This document shows, piece after piece, positions 24,710-33,061 of a stretch of 64,000 nucleotides of DNA (within the stretch, counting starts at the first letter, position 1; each line of letters begins with the position of its first letter). The notes below the pieces were generated by a model. The model saw only the letters and a list, made by a program, of their open reading frames with translations. It made no database searches and was not told the origin of the DNA. Both the position numbers and the translations under genes were made by a program. This DNA comes from JAWPMT01 sp965242775 (GTDB lineage Bacteria > Bacteroidota > Bacteroidia > Cytophagales > Cyclobacteriaceae): NCBI GenBank assembly GCA_965242775.1, contig CBDETI010000012.1, positions 62,001 to 126,000 on the forward strand. The letters are read 5' to 3'.

Positions 24710-24883
24710 CTAGTTAGAGGGCGTGCCATCGTCATCACCATCATCCTCTCCAGTCTCCAACGTAGGTCCTTGCAGCTCCGTATTGTCAATTATTTCGTCT
24801 AAAATCGCATCTTCCGTGCAAGAAGAAAGTGAGAAAAATGCAATTAGTACTAATCCGTAGCTGAGTAACTTAATTCTTTTCAT
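24710..24883 (-). CDS. Very small acidic lipoprotein
   Basis: A 57-residue protein, shorter than most gene-finder cutoffs. It starts MKRIKLLSYGLVLIAFFSLSSC (leader, split by the lipobox LSSC with Cys22). The mature part is only 36 residues: an ILDEIIDNTELQGPTLETG segment and a run of Glu, Asp and Gly. No fold can be predicted. It is 98 bp upstream of the TPR gene on the same strand, so cotranscription is likely. Its size, lipid anchor and acidic tail would suit a ligand or partner of that membrane protein, but that is inference. Confidence 0.7.
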   Translation of the reverse strand: MKRIKLLSYGLVLIAFFSLSSCTEDAILDEIIDNTELQGPTLETGEDDGDDDGTPSN

Positions 24884-25283
24884 AGCGTTATTTTTAATAT
24901 TATTGTGTGTGTGATTTGATGATGCTAAGTTGAGAAGTTATCAACAGGATGAGGTGAAAAAGTGGATAAATAAATCCACAACTTTTGGACAGTGAAATGC
25001 CTTAAAATCAGGTAGTTATAAACAGATATGAAGAGCTATACTCGCACTTATGCACATTTAATCCACTTTTTTTAAGGATTTAGCATGCGCAACTATCTTA
25101 GCCCGTTTGGCCTAAATTCAGCGAGATTTTTGCGGTAAGAAATCGCTCGTGTATAGATACGAACTAATTTAACGAAAGTTAAATAAATACAAATTTTAAA
25201 AGAAGCATACACATAACGTTAGCGTTTTTGTGCAATTCAATGCTTTTCTGCAGTAGGCGGTATACCTCAGCGTAAAGCGTTAC
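24884..25283. other. Intergenic stretch, promoter region of the small lipoprotein
   Basis: The 400 bases are AT-rich and hold no gene that I can support. They separate two minus-strand transcription units. No terminator or inverted repeat of good quality was found. Confidence 0.5.
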
Positions 25284-25655
25284 CTATGAGTAAAGGCTTC
25301 TTTGTTTTTTCTTAATAAAGATTTGGCGGAAGCTGGAACCGGACAATGTACCCAGCCCAGCAAGTAATCCCCCGAGCAACCCACTTAGGATGACCAGGTA
25401 TGTAGCATCGGAGAACGGGAATAGCTGTACGATCTTTTCGCTCAGGAAAGATTGCGTGGTATTGTCTATTTGCCAGGCCAGGAATAGCCATACGGTACCT
25501 CCACTGAGAAAGCCCGAAATGAACGCATTGATAGCAGGTCCAGGAAGTAAAAGCCCGGCAATGATGGCGGTGGGGACAATGGACCACCAGGGTAAAAAAG
25601 ATGGGAGCAGGTAGATGACCAGGCCAAGTACGAGTGTTCTGAAGATCAATTTCAT
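25284..25655 (-). CDS. Small four-helix membrane protein
   Basis: A 123-residue hydrophobic protein with four predicted membrane helices, glycine-rich in the last (LSGLLGGLLAGLGTLSG) and with a basic C-terminus (KKKQRSLYS). I do not recognise the family. It overlaps the acylase gene by 4 bp (ATGA), so the two are translationally coupled. A supporting membrane role for the acylase, or simply a shared envelope regulon, is possible. There is no signal peptide apart from the first helix. Confidence 0.7.
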   Translation of the reverse strand: MKLIFRTLVLGLVIYLLPSFLPWWSIVPTAIIAGLLLPGPAINAFISGFLSGGTVWLFLAWQIDNTTQSFLSEKIVQLFPFSDATYLVILSGLLGGLLAGLGTLSGSSFRQIFIKKKQRSLYS

Positions 25656-28084
25656 TCCTCAGCGATTAGATTGAAGGTGTGAATAATTTGCTCATGACTG
25701 GCGGGAATATCCGGGCTGAAAAGCAATTGATAGTAGTTTCCGGTGGCCCAATCATCGATCATCCCTGCATAGGTTGGATTTCCGGGGTTGCCGGTCTGGC
25801 TGCCGGGATAAACAGCCCAACCTTCCGTGCCATTGCTATTTAGCTTCACTACCAGCCTCAAGGAGGGGCCATGACGACCGCTGGCCGCGTTTACGATATT
25901 GTGGTTTCCACCAATCCGCACGCCTTTCACCGAAAACGGGTGTAGCGGCGGTAGCAAGTGATTGACGCTTGTATTTTTGAATTTATACCACGCATAGTCA
26001 GGGCCGTTTTCTTCGACCCACCGGGCCAGCTTTTCCCGTGCGTTGCGGTAAGTCAGTAAATATATATCTGATGGGGACTCCACTTGCGCGGTGCTTTGAA
26101 TGTCAAAGAATTCAAAGTCAGGCTTATTTCGAAGCAGGTAAATTGTTGTATAACTACCGGGGCGAGACAGGCTTATTGGCTGATTTTCGAACTCATCCCA
26201 GATCAAATTCCCAAGTTCATCCCACATCAACTCGAACACCGTGGCCAGTTGGCTTTCCGGTTCATTGAAGTAGTCCCAACCTCGCAATTCATCAATCATT
26301 TGGCGTTCATCTGCCGTCAATTGCAGCGAATCACTCAGCAGTGAGTCCAGCATGACAGGCAGTAAGTCTGACGCGATGTAGTTGAAATTGTCGTGCTGCA
26401 GACGCATCATGTCTTTCTCGGTGATGTTGCTCATGACCTGCAGCCGGTCATTGATCCGTCGATTTCTAAAGTGTTCATATCTACCGCCAAAATCATAATA
26501 GGGATAGGTGCTATCGCCAGGGTGCTGATTGGCGGAGCTTACGAAATTGCGTGGCGGATTGAGCGAAAGGTATTCATGGTCTTCAGGAATGTAGCCCTGC
26601 CACTCGAACCGCGAGTCGGCCCCATCCATGATGAATTTACCCTGGTCTTCCCACTTGGCAGCGAATCTGCCACTGATCTTAATACCTATGTCCCCGGCGG
26701 CGGTGCCTACTGTCACATTCTGGGGCGGGTCATTATAATTTTCATAGGCTTTCAGGAATTCCCCAAAATTGTTGGCAAGGTTGACATCCCGCAATGCCTT
26801 GACTTCCATAGATGGATCATGGGCGATCCACCGCATGGCCAAATTCACTTTTTCATCATTCGCCTGGAAATTACGGTCATACACCACAGGCCCATAGTGC
26901 GTGTAAACAATGGTATCATAAAAGGTGTCGCCATCACTCACCCTGATCTCTTCAACAATCTTCTGGGTCTTGAGCCATTTATCATCATATTGATATTCTT
27001 CTCTTTTATCATTTTTGAAGGTGATCTGGTACCAGTCCACAAAGTCCCAACCGGCATTGGTGTCCCCAAATGCGATAGAATCATTGAAACCGATAATTAC
27101 ATTGGGTGTTCCGGGTAGCGTGCCACCTATGACATTGGTGGTGGGACTGTTGAGGTGAGCGAGATACCAGATGCTCGGCAGGTTGAGCCCCAGGTCCGGC
27201 TCATTGGCAAATAACACCGAACCGTCTGCCGTTTTATTTCCGTTGACAACAAAACTGTTGCTGCCATTGGCTGGGTTGGGGGAAGCAATTCGCTTCGCAG
27301 TTTGTGGAAGTGGAAACTCCACCTCTGGTCTTGTCATGGCCTTCGGGCGGAAGGAAAAACGGGTGCCTCTTGGTACAATCGGGTCTACTCCGGGTAGCAT
27401 TTCCGGATATAAGAGATTGAACGTATCTGGGCCCCATTTGCTTAGTGCGTTGGTATATTCCAGGTCCTGGTCGCCCCGAGATAGCTGGTCCGACATCTCC
27501 TTGAGCAATAACACACATTTAAATTCCGTCCAAGGTTCGGGGGAATAATCGAGGAGTTTGTATTCGATTGGAAGCTGGCTGTAATTCAGCTGTTCGATGT
27601 AGGCATTAACGCCTTTGGTATAGGCCTGGACCAACCTGTACATGGCAGGATCTTTTTTCCATTCTTCCAAACCACGGTGGGCGGCATAGGTCAGGCCTTT
27701 TCGTCGCTGGCCCCGGTCAAACTCCAGGGCCCTGGAACCAAAGATTTCGGAAAGTCGACCCGCCGTGGCTAGTAGCTGAAATTCCATTTGCCAAAGCCGG
27801 TGAAACGCCGTGACGTACCCTTGCGCGAAATAGAGGTCCTCATCGTTTTGCGCAAAAATGTGGGGGATGAGATGTTCGTCGAAACTGATTCGCACTGGTG
27901 CTTTCAGGCCCGCGACGGGCAGGTTTTCCGGAGTATTGATAACCGCCTCTTCAGCATTTTGCCAGAAACCATGCTTAGGACTTAAGAGTTTTCCGAGGGG
28001 AGGAATGCTACCTTGAGGATTGTGAAGAAGAACAGTGAGTGTAAGCGTAATCGAAAAGAAGAATACGAATCGGAAAATCTTCAT
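25652..28084 (-). CDS. Penicillin-acylase-family Ntn hydrolase
   Basis: An 810-residue exported enzyme of the penicillin G acylase/acyl-homoserine lactone acylase family. It has an N-terminal hydrophobic leader (residues 5-20). The precursor is expected to self-cleave before a serine that becomes the nucleophile at the N-terminus of the beta chain. The site NGSNSFVV fits (Gly274/Ser275). Further family blocks are FANEPDLGLNLPSIWYLAHL and GTPNVIIGFNDSIAFGDTNAGWDFVD. Substrates range from beta-lactams to lactone signals and cannot be decided here. It is followed by a coupled small membrane gene. Length is normal for the family. Confidence 0.92.
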   Translation of the reverse strand: MKIFRFVFFFSITLTLTVLLHNPQGSIPPLGKLLSPKHGFWQNAEEAVINTPENLPVAGLKAPVRISFDEHLIPHIFAQNDEDLYFAQGYVTAFHRLWQMEFQLLATAGRLSEIFGSRALEFDRGQRRKGLTYAAHRGLEEWKKDPAMYRLVQAYTKGVNAYIEQLNYSQLPIEYKLLDYSPEPWTEFKCVLLLKEMSDQLSRGDQDLEYTNALSKWGPDTFNLLYPEMLPGVDPIVPRGTRFSFRPKAMTRPEVEFPLPQTAKRIASPNPANGSNSFVVNGNKTADGSVLFANEPDLGLNLPSIWYLAHLNSPTTNVIGGTLPGTPNVIIGFNDSIAFGDTNAGWDFVDWYQITFKNDKREEYQYDDKWLKTQKIVEEIRVSDGDTFYDTIVYTHYGPVVYDRNFQANDEKVNLAMRWIAHDPSMEVKALRDVNLANNFGEFLKAYENYNDPPQNVTVGTAAGDIGIKISGRFAAKWEDQGKFIMDGADSRFEWQGYIPEDHEYLSLNPPRNFVSSANQHPGDSTYPYYDFGGRYEHFRNRRINDRLQVMSNITEKDMMRLQHDNFNYIASDLLPVMLDSLLSDSLQLTADERQMIDELRGWDYFNEPESQLATVFELMWDELGNLIWDEFENQPISLSRPGSYTTIYLLRNKPDFEFFDIQSTAQVESPSDIYLLTYRNAREKLARWVEENGPDYAWYKFKNTSVNHLLPPLHPFSVKGVRIGGNHNIVNAASGRHGPSLRLVVKLNSNGTEGWAVYPGSQTGNPGNPTYAGMIDDWATGNYYQLLFSPDIPASHEQIIHTFNLIAEE

Positions 28085-28146
28085 CTATAGGTAGCTAATT
28101 CTTAGGTGGGGACGAAAATGATTAAAAAATAGTGCTTTTCAATGGA

Positions 28147-28179
28147 TTTGCCATTGTTTTTCAAAGGCCACTAAATTCG
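28147..28179 (+). promoter_or_regulatory. Bacteroidota-type promoter of sugar transferase gene
   Basis: TTTG (28147-28150) and TAAATTCG (28172-28179) are 21 bp apart, close to the -33/-7 consensus. The first possible start codon (GTG 28179) overlaps the -7 element, which favours a later start. Confidence 0.45.
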
Positions 28180-28766
28180 TGCTGGTGAAAGCCAACATCT
28201 ACAGAAGTATATTCAAACCGATGATGGGTAAAATTCTGGCTGTTTTGGCCATTTTATTGTCGTTGCCTTTCGCAATACTGTTGCTCCCTTATTCTCTTTT
28301 TATTACCGGAGGGAAGCCCTTTTTTCTTCAAACCAGGGCGGGAAGGAAGGGGAAGCCCTTTCGGATGTGCAAATTCCGAACGATCAGCAATGGAAAAATC
28401 ATTGGTAGATACGGACGCATTCTTCGTGCTAGTTCGCTGGACGAGCTACCCCAAGTTTGGAATGTACTTAGAGGTGACATGAATTGGGTGGGCCCCCGAC
28501 CGCTTTACATGGAGTACATAGCATATTATAGCGACGAACATAGGCGGCGGCTGGATGTGCCTCCGGGGATCACAGGACTCGCCCAAGTTTCCGGTCGCAA
28601 CAAATTGGAATGGTCGGAGCGCCTGGACCTTGATGTCCAATATGTTGATGCGCTTTCCTGGAGGCTCGATGTGATGATCTTGCTGAAAACAGTACGCGCA
28701 GTTTTTAAGTGGGAAAGTGCCGATAGCCATGAGACCGTGGCGCCTTTTCGGGGATATGATCAATAA
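28179..28766 (+). CDS. Bacterial sugar transferase (initiating glycosyl-phosphate transferase)
   Basis: A 195-residue protein of the WcaJ/PglC-type sugar transferase family. Such enzymes transfer sugar-1-phosphate to undecaprenyl phosphate at the inner membrane. It has one N-terminal membrane helix and the catalytic domain: RAGRKGKPFRMCKFRTI, the SSLDELPQVWNVLRGDMNWVGPRPLY block, VPPGITGLAQVSGRN and RLDLDVQYVDALSWRLD. It corresponds to the short PglC-like form without the long polytopic N-terminus. The start may be GTG 28185 or ATG 28221 because the promoter overlaps 28179. No other polysaccharide genes surround it, so it is an orphan here. Confidence 0.9.
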   Translation: MLVKANIYRSIFKPMMGKILAVLAILLSLPFAILLLPYSLFITGGKPFFLQTRAGRKGKPFRMCKFRTISNGKIIGRYGRILRASSLDELPQVWNVLRGDMNWVGPRPLYMEYIAYYSDEHRRRLDVPPGITGLAQVSGRNKLEWSERLDLDVQYVDALSWRLDVMILLKTVRAVFKWESADSHETVAPFRGYDQ

Positions 28767-29620
28767 GCGGATGGCTTACTGAGGATTGGACCGCCATTTT
28801 TCCTAGGAAGGAAGATCTCCAGCTTGAAATTGATGAACAGGTAGCTGTCATTGGTATTGGGATTCCCTCGGGCAGCTCCCTCGACTTGCGAATCGAAAAA
28901 CTCCTGATTGATTATGGCGATTTCTCCGCCAATGCGAGATTCTCTTTTTCGATTTGATAACCTGGCTGCTATGGAGCCGTCATCGGCGCGAAAGACCGTG
29001 GACACGTCATCGAGATAGTCGGTGAACGTGTATCGGTAGCTCACCTCGGCGATCATGTTGATGAACTCGTTGAATCGAAATTTCAGGCCCATCGTGACGG
29101 GTAATACGAGCGCGTATTTGCCATAATCTTCTCCTTCAGTCTCAAATTCACGTAGGTCGTATCGCACAGAATCCAAGACGGTTGTCGGGTTGTAACTAGT
29201 GACACCCACACCAAAACCAAGGTACGGATCGGCACTCCATCTTCTGAAGTAGTCCCCATTGTATTTTCTCAAATAGAGGATCGCCTGAAGGTTTCCTTCA
29301 ATGTTGCGAGATCTGAAGTTGAGATTTCGCTGCCTGGCAAAGCTGCTGTCGGCGGCATTGTGATCGTCTTCTTGAAGTGTGTAGTAGATCACCTCAGCCC
29401 GCGCGCCCAGCCGACTCAATAATCTTGCTTCGACCCCCAGTGACAAGTTGGATAGCTTTTTTCTGAGAATCGGTTCATCATTCAATTCTCCAAAGTAAGT
29501 ACTCATGCCCGTTCCGGCGGCAAGAGAAAAGTATCGGTCGTTGTACTGCCAGTTGTAGAAATTCTGGGCGTGCACTCCAAAGCCAATCAACAAAAACGCA
29601 CCTGCAAGCCATCGCTTCAT
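28760..29620 (-). CDS. DUF6089-type outer-membrane beta-barrel protein
   Basis: A 286-residue secreted protein with a signal peptide (about residues 1-18, MKRWLAGAFLLIGFGVHAQ) and alternating beta strands through to the last residues. The GTGMSTYFGEL opening of the mature part and the pattern of the strands fit the DUF6089/OmpW-like porin families of Bacteroidota. A role in gliding or type IX secretion has been proposed for relatives, but I see no direct sign here. I choose the ATG at 29620; an earlier in-frame ATG (29656) precedes it by twelve residues. It is convergent with the sugar transferase gene, overlapping by 7 bp. Confidence 0.75.
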   Translation of the reverse strand: MKRWLAGAFLLIGFGVHAQNFYNWQYNDRYFSLAAGTGMSTYFGELNDEPILRKKLSNLSLGVEARLLSRLGARAEVIYYTLQEDDHNAADSSFARQRNLNFRSRNIEGNLQAILYLRKYNGDYFRRWSADPYLGFGVGVTSYNPTTVLDSVRYDLREFETEGEDYGKYALVLPVTMGLKFRFNEFINMIAEVSYRYTFTDYLDDVSTVFRADDGSIAARLSNRKRESRIGGEIAIINQEFFDSQVEGAARGNPNTNDSYLFINFKLEIFLPRKNGGPILSKPSAY

Positions 29621-29784
29621 AACAACAAAATAGAGGACTCTCCTGTGTATGAACAAATAATGAAGCGGTTTATTTTATTAATGGGTGCAAAAGCCGGCCG
29701 CAAATTTTGGTATGTAAATCAACCGCCAGGGCCTTGTGACTGGTTGACCCTGGCTAGATGAGCTCGTTTGAATCCAACCGGCTT

Positions 29785-32370
29785 TCACTCAACGCGCAAG
29801 CCTTCACAGGGGTTAGACCTGATAGGGCGTACAATCGCCGCTGAAATGAATAATACAGCCAATCCTGCCAGACCCAGGGCGATCAGCACTGAGCTGAACA
29901 TGGGAGCTTCTGCATAAAAAGTATAGATCATCTGAAGCACAGCGTTTGTCAGTAGCATACCCAAGACTATTCCCGCTACCACCGAAAGGCATAAAATAAG
30001 CGCAAAGGGTTTGTTGATTATGATTGTCAACTGCTTGAATGAAGCACCTAATATCTTACGGATGCTGATCTCCCTTTTTCTTTTGTTGATATTGATAATC
30101 GCCAAAGAATAGATGCCTATGAGGCTCAACAGACTGCCCAGGACTGCAATACTTAAGAATATACTTTTCAGGTTGTTGGAGTCGCGATATGCGGTGTTCA
30201 TGGCCCTGTCTTCTTGCCATTCACCCCGGTAAGGGGTATTCATGGTAGAAGCCCACAACGCCTTTATGTCCTGGTCGACGAGTGGCTTCTCTGCTCCAGC
30301 AACCTTTACGAGTAGCATGTTTAATTGTTCGGTTTCTGCAGCAATATACATCTCGGGTCTGGGCGCGTAATCGGAATAAACATTGTCCACCACATTCTTC
30401 GCAATACCGACTATCGTTCTACGCTCCCCGTCAATAGTCAGAGAAGTATTGATCGACACTCCGTGGATGTCCGTGAAGGCTTCATTCACTATCAATCCCC
30501 GGTCTTGATCAGAGCGAATGGATTCGTCGAAGCTTCTGCCCTGGATAATAGGCAATTCGGTAATGTCAAAGTAATTCCAGCCGACGTGGTACTGTCGAAC
30601 CTCCAGGTCGGTCGTGTCCCGATTCCAAAGCCCCCGACTCACGTTCATCCGGTGATGGTCCCTGGTCGCAGCTACAGCAGAGACATATGAAAACGCCTCG
30701 ATGCTATTTTTAATTGCCGGCAGTTTTGAGGATTCCTCAAATGGTATGGCTAACAATTGCTCGTGATTATAGCCAAAGTCCATGGCCTTCAGGTACTCGC
30801 TATTTCGGGCAAAAGCCCAACCTGCTACGAGCACGGCAATCGAGAAAGTGAATTGACCTAAGGTAAAGAGGCGTTGTACCCATCCCGCTCCTTTCACGGA
30901 GTACTTGTTATTAAGAATACTCACCGTTTGAAATTTCCAGGCGTAGAGTGCCGGAAAAAGACCTGCGAAAAAAGTACAGCACAGTAAGAATATTATCAGG
31001 AATGGTACGAAACGCGTGATGCTAATTTCCTGGATGAAGAACGAGGCGCCAAACAGGCCCCAGATCTCTTTGGCAATGACATTGGCCAGTAATAGCGCCA
31101 CCACAAACGCCAATGCGCAGATCACCAACATTTCCGCCATAAATTGGGAGAAGATCTGAATATTGTGGCTGCCCATCGTTTTTCGGACGCCTATTTCTTT
31201 TACTCGTTTTGCCATGAGTGCGATGGCAGTATTGGCCAGGTTGAAGCACGCGATCATCAATATCAATAGTCCCAGTACCGCGAAAATGATGATAGCCTGT
31301 GGCCTTATGCGCATATTGGTAGGTGAGTAATTGACGATATGATCGGCGTTCATGGGATCCATAAATGCTACCAGGTCTAACTCATCTATTTTCCAGGATT
31401 CCTGTTTTTGATTCTGTAAGGGGACCAGTTTATTCAATTCCTGTTCCGTGATTTCCGGTGTACTTGATTTAAAGTAATAACCCAATCGGACCTGTGAATT
31501 CCAATCGCTACGGTCTAGGTCTGTCAACTCGAGATAAGCGTCGATGTTGATAAGAAGCTCGAACTGGAAACTGGAATTGAGAGGAATTTTTTCAAACACA
31601 CCTGCCACTTGAAAGCTCTTCTTCCCGGAACCCAGGAAAACGGTCAAAGTTTCGCCTAGCGGGGAGACATCACCGAAATACTTTTCCGCGATTTCCTGGG
31701 TTAAATAGATAGCGCCTGGGTCCTTGAATGCCTGGGAGGAGCCGGATTTCATCGGTATATCATAGGTGTCTATCATATTGGGCGTTGCAAAACCCACGAA
31801 ATCTTCGAAATAGTCCGTGTTTTTTTGAATGATTGCTCTTCTTCCCTCAAATACAACCAGATCTTCCACCCCGGTCGTTTGCTCGATGTATGACCACATG
31901 GCCAAGGGCGCGAGCTCCAATCGCCGCTTTTGATTGTTCTCAATTTTTAACGTTTGAAGTCTGTAGGTTTGATCTACTTGCCCATCGTAAAACCGATCAA
32001 ATTCGATGTTGTAGGCAAATATCATATATACCGTAATAGAAAAGCCCAGGGCCAGTCCTAAACCAAGAATGTTCACAGATACGGGACCTTTGTTTTTCCA
32101 GGCGTTTCTAAGGCCTATGGTTACATAGGACTGAAATAGTGAGAAATTCATAGTAAAAATTGAGTTTTTGATTGCGTAGGGTTTGAAGCAGCGGAGAACA
32201 TCCCACCAGAACCGCAAATACAGACTATGCGCGCGGGTGTGATTGCGGGTCCGTAAGTCGTGCATCTCAAGTAAGTCTCCCTCAAGTTCTTCCCGCCGAC
32301 TTTGACGGCAATACCATCGGAAAATCCGTAAAGCCAGCTTGGGGGGTGGTATTTGGTGGTGGTCCTTCAT
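29785..32370 (-). CDS. MacB/FtsX-like ABC transporter permease
   Basis: An 861-residue permease with two FtsX domains and an N-terminal extension. Residues 1-70 form the permease prefix domain (IFRWYCRQSRREELEGDLLEM), found only in Bacteroidota-type MacB-like permeases. A large periplasmic MacB_PCD domain follows (about 115-370), then three helices, a second periplasmic part, and the last three helices. Strings typical of the family are KRVKEIGVRKTMGS and KREISIRKILGAS. No ATPase gene lies beside it, so the partner ATPase must come from elsewhere. The gene overlaps padR by 4 bp. Confidence 0.9.
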   Translation of the reverse strand: MKDHHQIPPPKLALRIFRWYCRQSRREELEGDLLEMHDLRTRNHTRAHSLYLRFWWDVLRCFKPYAIKNSIFTMNFSLFQSYVTIGLRNAWKNKGPVSVNILGLGLALGFSITVYMIFAYNIEFDRFYDGQVDQTYRLQTLKIENNQKRRLELAPLAMWSYIEQTTGVEDLVVFEGRRAIIQKNTDYFEDFVGFATPNMIDTYDIPMKSGSSQAFKDPGAIYLTQEIAEKYFGDVSPLGETLTVFLGSGKKSFQVAGVFEKIPLNSSFQFELLINIDAYLELTDLDRSDWNSQVRLGYYFKSSTPEITEQELNKLVPLQNQKQESWKIDELDLVAFMDPMNADHIVNYSPTNMRIRPQAIIIFAVLGLLILMIACFNLANTAIALMAKRVKEIGVRKTMGSHNIQIFSQFMAEMLVICALAFVVALLLANVIAKEIWGLFGASFFIQEISITRFVPFLIIFLLCCTFFAGLFPALYAWKFQTVSILNNKYSVKGAGWVQRLFTLGQFTFSIAVLVAGWAFARNSEYLKAMDFGYNHEQLLAIPFEESSKLPAIKNSIEAFSYVSAVAATRDHHRMNVSRGLWNRDTTDLEVRQYHVGWNYFDITELPIIQGRSFDESIRSDQDRGLIVNEAFTDIHGVSINTSLTIDGERRTIVGIAKNVVDNVYSDYAPRPEMYIAAETEQLNMLLVKVAGAEKPLVDQDIKALWASTMNTPYRGEWQEDRAMNTAYRDSNNLKSIFLSIAVLGSLLSLIGIYSLAIININKRKREISIRKILGASFKQLTIIINKPFALILCLSVVAGIVLGMLLTNAVLQMIYTFYAEAPMFSSVLIALGLAGLAVLFISAAIVRPIRSNPCEGLRVE

Positions 32371-32702
32371 GAGCGGAGCCCCGCAAGTGCGGGAGGAAAC
32401 TGAGTACGGAGTTGCTCTCTTAAAGATTTGAGCTCATCCAGGGCCCTCAACCCATAGGGAGTAAGGTAGAAAAGACGTTTTCGCTTGCCTCCGCGACTTG
32501 CCTGTGCCTCACCCATTCGGGATTCGAGAAAACCTTTTTCTTCGAGTCGATACAGCACCGTGTGGATGGCACTGATGTTTATGTTCTTGCCGGTTTGCTT
32601 TTTATATTCTTCGACGATGGCTACAGAATAGGCTTTGTCGTAGAGTACTCCCACCAACAGCAGAACGACTTCTTCAAAATTTCCAAGCTTTAGGTTTTGC
32701 AT
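32367..32702 (-). CDS. PadR-family transcriptional regulator
   Basis: A 111-residue winged-helix regulator with the PadR pattern. The first helices read LGNFEEVVLLLVGVLYDKAYSVAIVE; the recognition region is SAIHTVLYRLEEKGFLESR; and the wing is GGKRKRLFYLTPYG. PadR proteins bind phenolic or cationic drugs in other bacteria and here probably control the coupled ABC permease. The stop overlaps the permease start (ATGA). The upstream stretch contains AAGTAAAA and CAAAAGTGA repeats, but no clear palindrome was noted. Confidence 0.9.
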   Translation of the reverse strand: MQNLKLGNFEEVVLLLVGVLYDKAYSVAIVEEYKKQTGKNINISAIHTVLYRLEEKGFLESRMGEAQASRGGKRKRLFYLTPYGLRALDELKSLREQLRTQFPPALAGLRS

Positions 32703-32885
32703 TTACTTCACAATTGTAAGTTTAATACTCGAAGTAAAACATAAAGTTTCACTTTTGTAAGTAAAATATCTTTTTTAGTAGCTCAATCCATTGGAATTCC
32801 AGGCAAGGTTCTGCTTACATTGTGACGTGTAGGTGTAAGTGAGCACCACTCACGAAGACGCGGTGCCGTAGTGGCAGGAGGGGTA

Positions 32886-32924
32886 CAAAACGAAGAAACC
32901 CCACATGTGAATGTGAGGTTTCTT
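32886..32924 (-). terminator. Terminator downstream of tRNA-Cys
   Basis: A long stem (32893-32906 with 32911-32924, AAGAAACC arms) is followed on the minus strand by CGTTTTG. It ends the tRNA transcript. Confidence 0.65.
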
Positions 32925-32929
32925 GCTTG

Positions 32930-33000
32930 AGGTGCTGAGCGGATTCGAACCGCTGTAAAAGGTTTTGCAGACCTCTGCCTAGCCACTCGGCCACAGCACC
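32930..33000 (-). tRNA. tRNA-Cys (GCA anticodon)
   Basis: Read on the minus strand, a full cloverleaf is visible. The acceptor stem is GGTGCTG/CAGCACC with discriminator U, as expected for cysteine. The anticodon loop is CTGCAAA with anticodon GCA. The T-arm reads AGCGG-TTCGAAT-CCGCT. The length is 71 nt, and the 3' CCA is not encoded. It sits between the S1 terminator and its own terminator. Confidence 0.95.
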
Positions 33001-33018
33001 ATTTTCAGCAAAAGTATG

Positions 33019-33051
33019 AAAATTGGTCAAGTCCTGGACGGACCTGACCAA
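33019..33051 (-). terminator. Terminator of the S1 gene
   Basis: A 12-bp stem (33023-33034 with 33040-33051, one wobble pair) with a 5-base loop and a run of T's on the minus strand. It lies 11 bp after the S1 stop codon. Confidence 0.7.
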
Positions 33052-33061
33052 CTACTTTAAT

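Noticed and set aside
26393..27118. 241-residue plus-strand frame inside the acylase gene
   Set aside because: It is a long antisense frame without family features; the acylase has clear motifs.
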